Below, one piece after another: positions 33,313 to 36,752 of a stretch of DNA of 36,752 nucleotides; positions within the stretch are counted from its first letter, which is position 1, and each line of letters begins with the position of its first letter. The stretch is from Bacteroidota bacterium (GTDB lineage: Bacteria > Bacteroidota > Bacteroidia > UKL13-3), in NCBI GenBank assembly GCA_034439655.1, contig JAWXAU010000106.1, forward strand, positions 1 to 36,752, read 5' to 3'. The notes under the pieces are model-generated. The model made no database searches. It saw nothing but the letters and a program-made list of their open reading frames with translations, and had not been told where the DNA came from. The translations under genes were made by a program, and so were the position numbers.

Positions 33313-33327
33313 TCCGCCTCAGGCGGA
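33313..33327. repeat. TCCGCCT/AGGCGGA palindrome
   Basis: A perfect 7-bp stem with a one-base loop (C). It shares the TCCGC arm with the hairpin at 5297-5310, so it belongs to the same family of short palindromes. Confidence 0.75.
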
Positions 33328-33399
33328 GAAATATTATAGTTTAAGAATTGGTATAAGAAATGGTATAAGTATGTTAACCTAAGCAGCAGTAGATGTCTC

Positions 33400-33417
33400 T
33401 CCCGCAAGCTTGCGGGA
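33400..33417. repeat. Perfect 18-base palindrome (TCCCGCAAGCTTGCGGGA)
   Basis: Fully symmetric with no loop. Its core GCAAGCTTGC also occurs at 26508-26517. A weaker related palindrome lies around 33503-33517, just downstream of the response regulator stop. Confidence 0.8.
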
Positions 33418-33527
33418 CGACATGACAAAATAATTGAAGCCTCCGCAACGAACGCCCGAATATATCATCTGAACCAAGAAAAATAAAAAATTCTAAATGT
33501 AATCCACCCGCGGCGGATAAAATAATA

Positions 33528-33962
33528 CTACATTCTATCCATATACCAATTCAATTCTTTTTCAATTTTTTTGTAGTGAAAAATATTGGTGATAATTTTT
33601 TGTAAACGCATAAATGCAGTTTCACTTTTTACAACATAGTCGTATGCCTTGTGGTGCATACAGTTGATGGCGACTTCTATTTTATCTTGCGATGAAAGCA
33701 TCACGACGGGAATATCGAGATTGTATTCTTTTATTTTATCTAATACTTCCATGCCATTCATGGCACCTTTTTCTATACCATCTAAATGATAATCTAATAT
33801 AATAACATCTGGCCCATTTGATAAATGCTCGATGCACAGTTCGCCAGTTGCATAGGTTTCAATATCGAAATCGGCATGCTGCAGAAAATCAATTTCCATG
33901 CCTTTCAAAAACACAGCATCATCATCAACCAAAAAAAGTTTTATTTTATTATCCTTGTTCAT
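33528..33962 (-). CDS. Single-domain response regulator
   Basis: A 144-residue receiver protein with Asp13-Asp15 acidic residues (LVDDDA), phospho-acceptor Asp57 (VIILDYHLDG), Ser90/91 switch (MLSSQD) and Lys112 (VVKSE). A short Lys-rich C-terminal helix follows, with no DNA-binding domain. Its start overlaps the hybrid kinase stop as ATGA, so both are translationally coupled. It likely receives phosphate from the kinase's Hpt and acts by protein contacts or as a phosphate sink. Confidence 0.92.
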   Translation of the reverse strand: MNKDNKIKLFLVDDDAVFLKGMEIDFLQHADFDIETYATGELCIEHLSNGPDVIILDYHLDGIEKGAMNGMEVLDKIKEYNLDIPVVMLSSQDKIEVAINCMHHKAYDYVVKSETAFMRLQKIITNIFHYKKIEKELNWYMDRM

Positions 33963-36752
33963 GCGTTTATATTTTTAATAGCGTCATATTCTTCCTGTAA
34001 TTCAATGCATGCTTGTGTGCATACATTTGCGAGCTGCAATACCATGTCAGGTATTCCTTCGGCTCCTATTTGTGTACTTGCATATTCTTGAATCTTTCGG
34101 GCCATGTTTTCAAAATCAATATGCATTCCCATAATTGAAAATGAGGGAATCATTTTATGCACTGCCGATTGCAATGAGGCCCAATCTTTATTTTCCAGAC
34201 CTGCCTGCATAGCTAAAATTAACGGCGGCGTTTGCTCCAAATACAATGAAATCATTTCCATCATCAATTCAGGATTCGATTTGGTTCGGTGATTCAAATA
34301 TACTAAATCAATACATCTCATTTTTTTAATTATGCCCTCTGTATCTTCAGCATATCCAAAATTGGTAAGAGGCTTTTTTACCAAGCCTACTATTTTACTA
34401 TATAACAATCTTTCATCAATAGGTTTGGCTATATAATCATTCATGCCCACTGCGGTGCATTTTGCCAAATCTACCGTGGTTACATCGGCTGTAAGTGCTA
34501 TTATAGGTATACTGGATTTCATTACATTGCGTATATAATCTGTAGCTTCAAACCCATTCATTTCGGGCATTTGCAAATCCATTAATATAATATCGTATTT
34601 ATTGTTTTCAAGTTTCTCGATAGCAATTCGTCCGTTCGCTGCAATATCGCGTTCAAATCCAAAATCGTCTAATAATGTTTTCATCAATAATTGATTGAGT
34701 GCTATATCTTCGACCACCAATATTTTTATGTTTTTTATTTCGCTATCTAATTCTACTAATTCCATATCATTTACTGCTTCATCCTTTGTTTTTTGAAAAT
34801 TTAATATGAAACTAAAAGTAGAACCTTCATCCACTTTACTTTTTACTGTAATACTTCCCGCTTGCGATTCAACTAATTGTTTCACGATGGCGAGTCCTAA
34901 TCCTGTACCTCCAAATAAGCGTGAAGTGCCGCTGCTTGCTTGCTGGAAATTTTCAAATATTTTTTCTATTTTAGTTTCGTTTATACCTATTCCTGTATCG
35001 GAAACTGCAAATTCTATACTTGCACATTCATCATCCTCACTATGTAGTTTCACACCAACAGTAATTTTTCCTACGTTGGTAAATTTCACCGCATTGCTTA
35101 CCAGGTTTAATATAATTTGGTGTAAACGAACTGGGTCGCCCACCAATACTTGTGGGATATTATTATCATACTCGGTAACCAATTCTAGATTTTTTTCTTG
35201 TATTTTAGTTTCAAACAAATGCAGCATGGCCGATATAGAAGATGACATTTTGAAAGGTGTTTTTTCAAAGGTCATTTTGCCCGCATCTACTTTTGCTAAA
35301 TCTAAAATATCATTGATGAGTACAATTAGTGCATCACCACTCATTTTGATAGCAGATAAATATTCTTTTTGCTTTGCAGTTAATTCTGTTTTTAATACTA
35401 CCTTGGTAAAACCTATAATAGCATTCATAGGCGTACGAATTTCGTGACTCATATTTGAGAGAAACTGTTGTTTCGCTTTCACCGCGTCTACCGCCATTCT
35501 TGTGGCATTCTCTGCTTTTTCTTTTGCTTCTTCGGCTAACATAGTTGCCATCTCCGCAAATACTTTTGCTTCTATTAATTCAGTTGCAATTCTTTTTTGT
35601 TCTGTTACATCTCTTGCTACAATTACTACACCCAATACATTTCCGCGGTCATCTTTATATACCGAACCATTAAATAATACATCGGTGAGTTTGCCACTTT
35701 TATGACGGAGTGTGAGCGGAGAATCGGCCACAGAACCTTTTGCAAAAACTACCTGATATACTTCGCGTGCCTTTTGTGGTTCGGTAAAATAATCGAAAAA
35801 ATCGGTGCCTGTTAATTCTTCTCTACTCAAACCTGTGATGTTTGTAGTAGCCTCATTCATATCGGTAATTTTACCTTCGATACTTATAGTTACTAAAGGA
35901 TCGCGACTGGCTTCAATTAAACTTAAAGAATATTTCGATAATAATTTTTGTGCGGTTATATCTCTAGCAACCATCACTGCACCCAATACATTCCCTTTTT
36001 CATCTTTATATACTGAACCGTTAAATAATACATCGGTAAGTTTATGGTCTATTATAGTTAGCGGATAATCTACTACAAAACCTTTTGAAAAAACTTCTTG
36101 ATATCCTTCACGGGCTTTTTCTGGTTCGGTAAAATAATTGGAAAAGTCTGTTCCGATTATTTTTTCTCTCGAGATTCCAGTTACTTTTACCGATGCTTCA
36201 TTTACATCAGTTATTTTACCAAGAGGGGAAATAGTTATTAACGGGTCAGCAATTGCCTCAATTAAACTTCTTGCATATTGCGAAGCTTGCTTTGCTGAAT
36301 TACTTAATGCCTCAAGTTCTTTATTGGCAATTTCTTTTCTTTTTTTCTCTTGATTTTGAAAATTAAGTTCTATATCAGCAATCACTAATTCTGCTGCTCG
36401 TTTTCCCTTTTCTTCATTTTGAAAGTCAAGCTCTAAATCAGCAATCACTAATTCTGCTGCTCGTTTTTCTTTCTCTTCGTTTTGAAACACCAGTTCTTTG
36501 TTAGCTATAATTAATTCATTTGCCCGTTTTTCTTTCTCTTCGTTTTGATATACAAGTTCTTCATTTGCTATAATTAATTCGGCTGCTCGCTTTTCTTTCT
36601 CTTCGTTTTGATATACAAGTTCTTCATTCGCAATAATTAATTCGGCTGCTCGCTTTTCTTTCTCTTCGTTTTGAAATACTAATTCTTCATTCGCAATAAT
36701 TAATTCTGCAGCTCGTTTTTCTTTCTCCTCATTTTGAAATATAAGTTCTTGA
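33959..36752 (-). CDS. Hybrid sensor histidine kinase: 21-residue repeats, PAS-PAS-HisKA-HATPase-REC-Hpt (5' end outside window)
   Basis: The frame stays open to the window end; no true start is seen. At least six 21-residue repeats (QNEEKEKRAAELIIANEEL-like, 36362-36739) form a long coiled coil. Two near-identical PAS domains follow (each ...LTDVLFNGSVYKD..GNVLG....ARD.T.QK). Then come HisKA with SHEIRTPMNAI (His codon at about 35444-35446), HATPase with VSNAVKFT, DTGIGI and GGTGLGLAI, a receiver with ILMDLQMPEMNG, and a C-terminal Hpt (AVHKMIPSFSIMGM). No transmembrane segment is seen in the visible part. It is coupled to the response regulator and resembles a multistep phosphorelay sensor. 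The signal is not known. Confidence 0.92.
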   Translation of the reverse strand, partial: QELIFQNEEKEKRAAELIIANEELVFQNEEKEKRAAELIIANEELVYQNEEKEKRAAELIIANEELVYQNEEKEKRANELIIANKELVFQNEEKEKRAAELVIADLELDFQNEEKGKRAAELVIADIELNFQNQEKKRKEIANKELEALSNSAKQASQYARSLIEAIADPLITISPLGKITDVNEASVKVTGISREKIIGTDFSNYFTEPEKAREGYQEVFSKGFVVDYPLTIIDHKLTDVLFNGSVYKDEKGNVLGAVMVARDITAQKLLSKYSLSLIEASRDPLVTISIEGKITDMNEATTNITGLSREELTGTDFFDYFTEPQKAREVYQVVFAKGSVADSPLTLRHKSGKLTDVLFNGSVYKDDRGNVLGVVIVARDVTEQKRIATELIEAKVFAEMATMLAEEAKEKAENATRMAVDAVKAKQQFLSNMSHEIRTPMNAIIGFTKVVLKTELTAKQKEYLSAIKMSGDALIVLINDILDLAKVDAGKMTFEKTPFKMSSSISAMLHLFETKIQEKNLELVTEYDNNIPQVLVGDPVRLHQIILNLVSNAVKFTNVGKITVGVKLHSEDDECASIEFAVSDTGIGINETKIEKIFENFQQASSGTSRLFGGTGLGLAIVKQLVESQAGSITVKSKVDEGSTFSFILNFQKTKDEAVNDMELVELDSEIKNIKILVVEDIALNQLLMKTLLDDFGFERDIAANGRIAIEKLENNKYDIILMDLQMPEMNGFEATDYIRNVMKSSIPIIALTADVTTVDLAKCTAVGMNDYIAKPIDERLLYSKIVGLVKKPLTNFGYAEDTEGIIKKMRCIDLVYLNHRTKSNPELMMEMISLYLEQTPPLILAMQAGLENKDWASLQSAVHKMIPSFSIMGMHIDFENMARKIQEYASTQIGAEGIPDMVLQLANVCTQACIELQEEYDAIKNINA
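36362..36739 (-). repeat. 63-bp tandem repeats coding a 21-residue coiled coil
   Basis: Six full units, with a partial one on each side, each starting FQNEEKEK or YQNEEKEK. The first three units differ only in the first residue, the later ones drift (AELVIADLELD, then GKRAAELVIADIELN), so copies near the window end look youngest. The unit is three heptads, so copy number changes keep the coiled coil in register. Confidence 0.9.

Noticed and set aside
36488-36490. GTG as the start of the hybrid kinase
   Set aside because: The repeats continue in frame upstream to the window end, so this codon is an internal Val.

Overview
The window looks like chromosomal DNA of an AT-rich Bacteroidota bacterium, probably of the Chitinophagales/Sphingobacteriales kind. 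The main reasons are two secreted proteins ending in type IX secretion (T9SS) type A sorting domains, TAnnTTTG-type promoter boxes, lipoproteins with SxxC-like lipoboxes, and a hybrid kinase with the QNEEKEKRAAEL coiled-coil repeats that I recall from Bacteroidota histidine kinases. AUA isoleucine codons and ATATAT words are very frequent. No rRNA, tRNA, CRISPR array, transposase or phage structural gene was seen.

Layout. Positions 1-5273 (+ strand) hold the tail of one T9SS cargo protein and a complete 1363-residue multidomain T9SS cargo with YCF48/BNR-like repeats, a gingipain-like domain and an SGNH-hydrolase-like domain. Nearly everything after that is on the - strand. Positions 5405-7513 carry a cyanophycinase-family peptidase and an aminotransferase. 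Positions 7692-17166 are an envelope-lipid region: two paralogous phosphatidylserine-decarboxylase-like proteins, an MlaE-MlaF-MlaD phospholipid transport set, a BrkB-family membrane protein and an AsmA-like DUF748 protein. Positions 17287-20834 form a tight run of Dps, AI-2E-family transporter, isoprenylcysteine-methyltransferase-like protein, type III polyketide synthase and cupredoxin lipoprotein. Positions 20924-28367 are dense in small stress or envelope proteins: an sll1863-like coiled-coil protein, a holin-X-like protein, three YtxH copies, two beta-barrels, a 51-residue Lmo0937/DUF5670-like peptide, YceI, CsbD, a lipoprotein and a His-rich protein, with a REC-Hpt protein among them. 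Positions 28496-32074 hold a two-domain glycosyltransferase, a GH130 phosphorylase-like protein and a coupled 49-residue membrane peptide. Positions 32245-33526 contain a diverged CsbD-like gene, a Pro-rich protein and a cluster of palindromic repeats. Positions 33528-36752 hold a response regulator and a PAS-PAS hybrid histidine kinase cut off by the window edge.

The main discovery is a shared promoter-like module found six times upstream of unrelated small or stress-type genes (PSD-like, DUF5670, CsbD, lipoprotein, His-rich protein, Pro-rich protein). Each copy has a TGTGA-like box, two TRTAAY-like boxes 21 bp apart and a TTTG box. The distance from the first base of the first box to the first base of TTTG is 61 nt in all six. 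This suggests one regulon controlled by an activator or alternative sigma factor. The genes together suggest an envelope, desiccation or oxidative stress response, with phospholipid remodelling, phenolic lipid synthesis, DNA/iron protection and a glycan pathway. That functional reading is inference.
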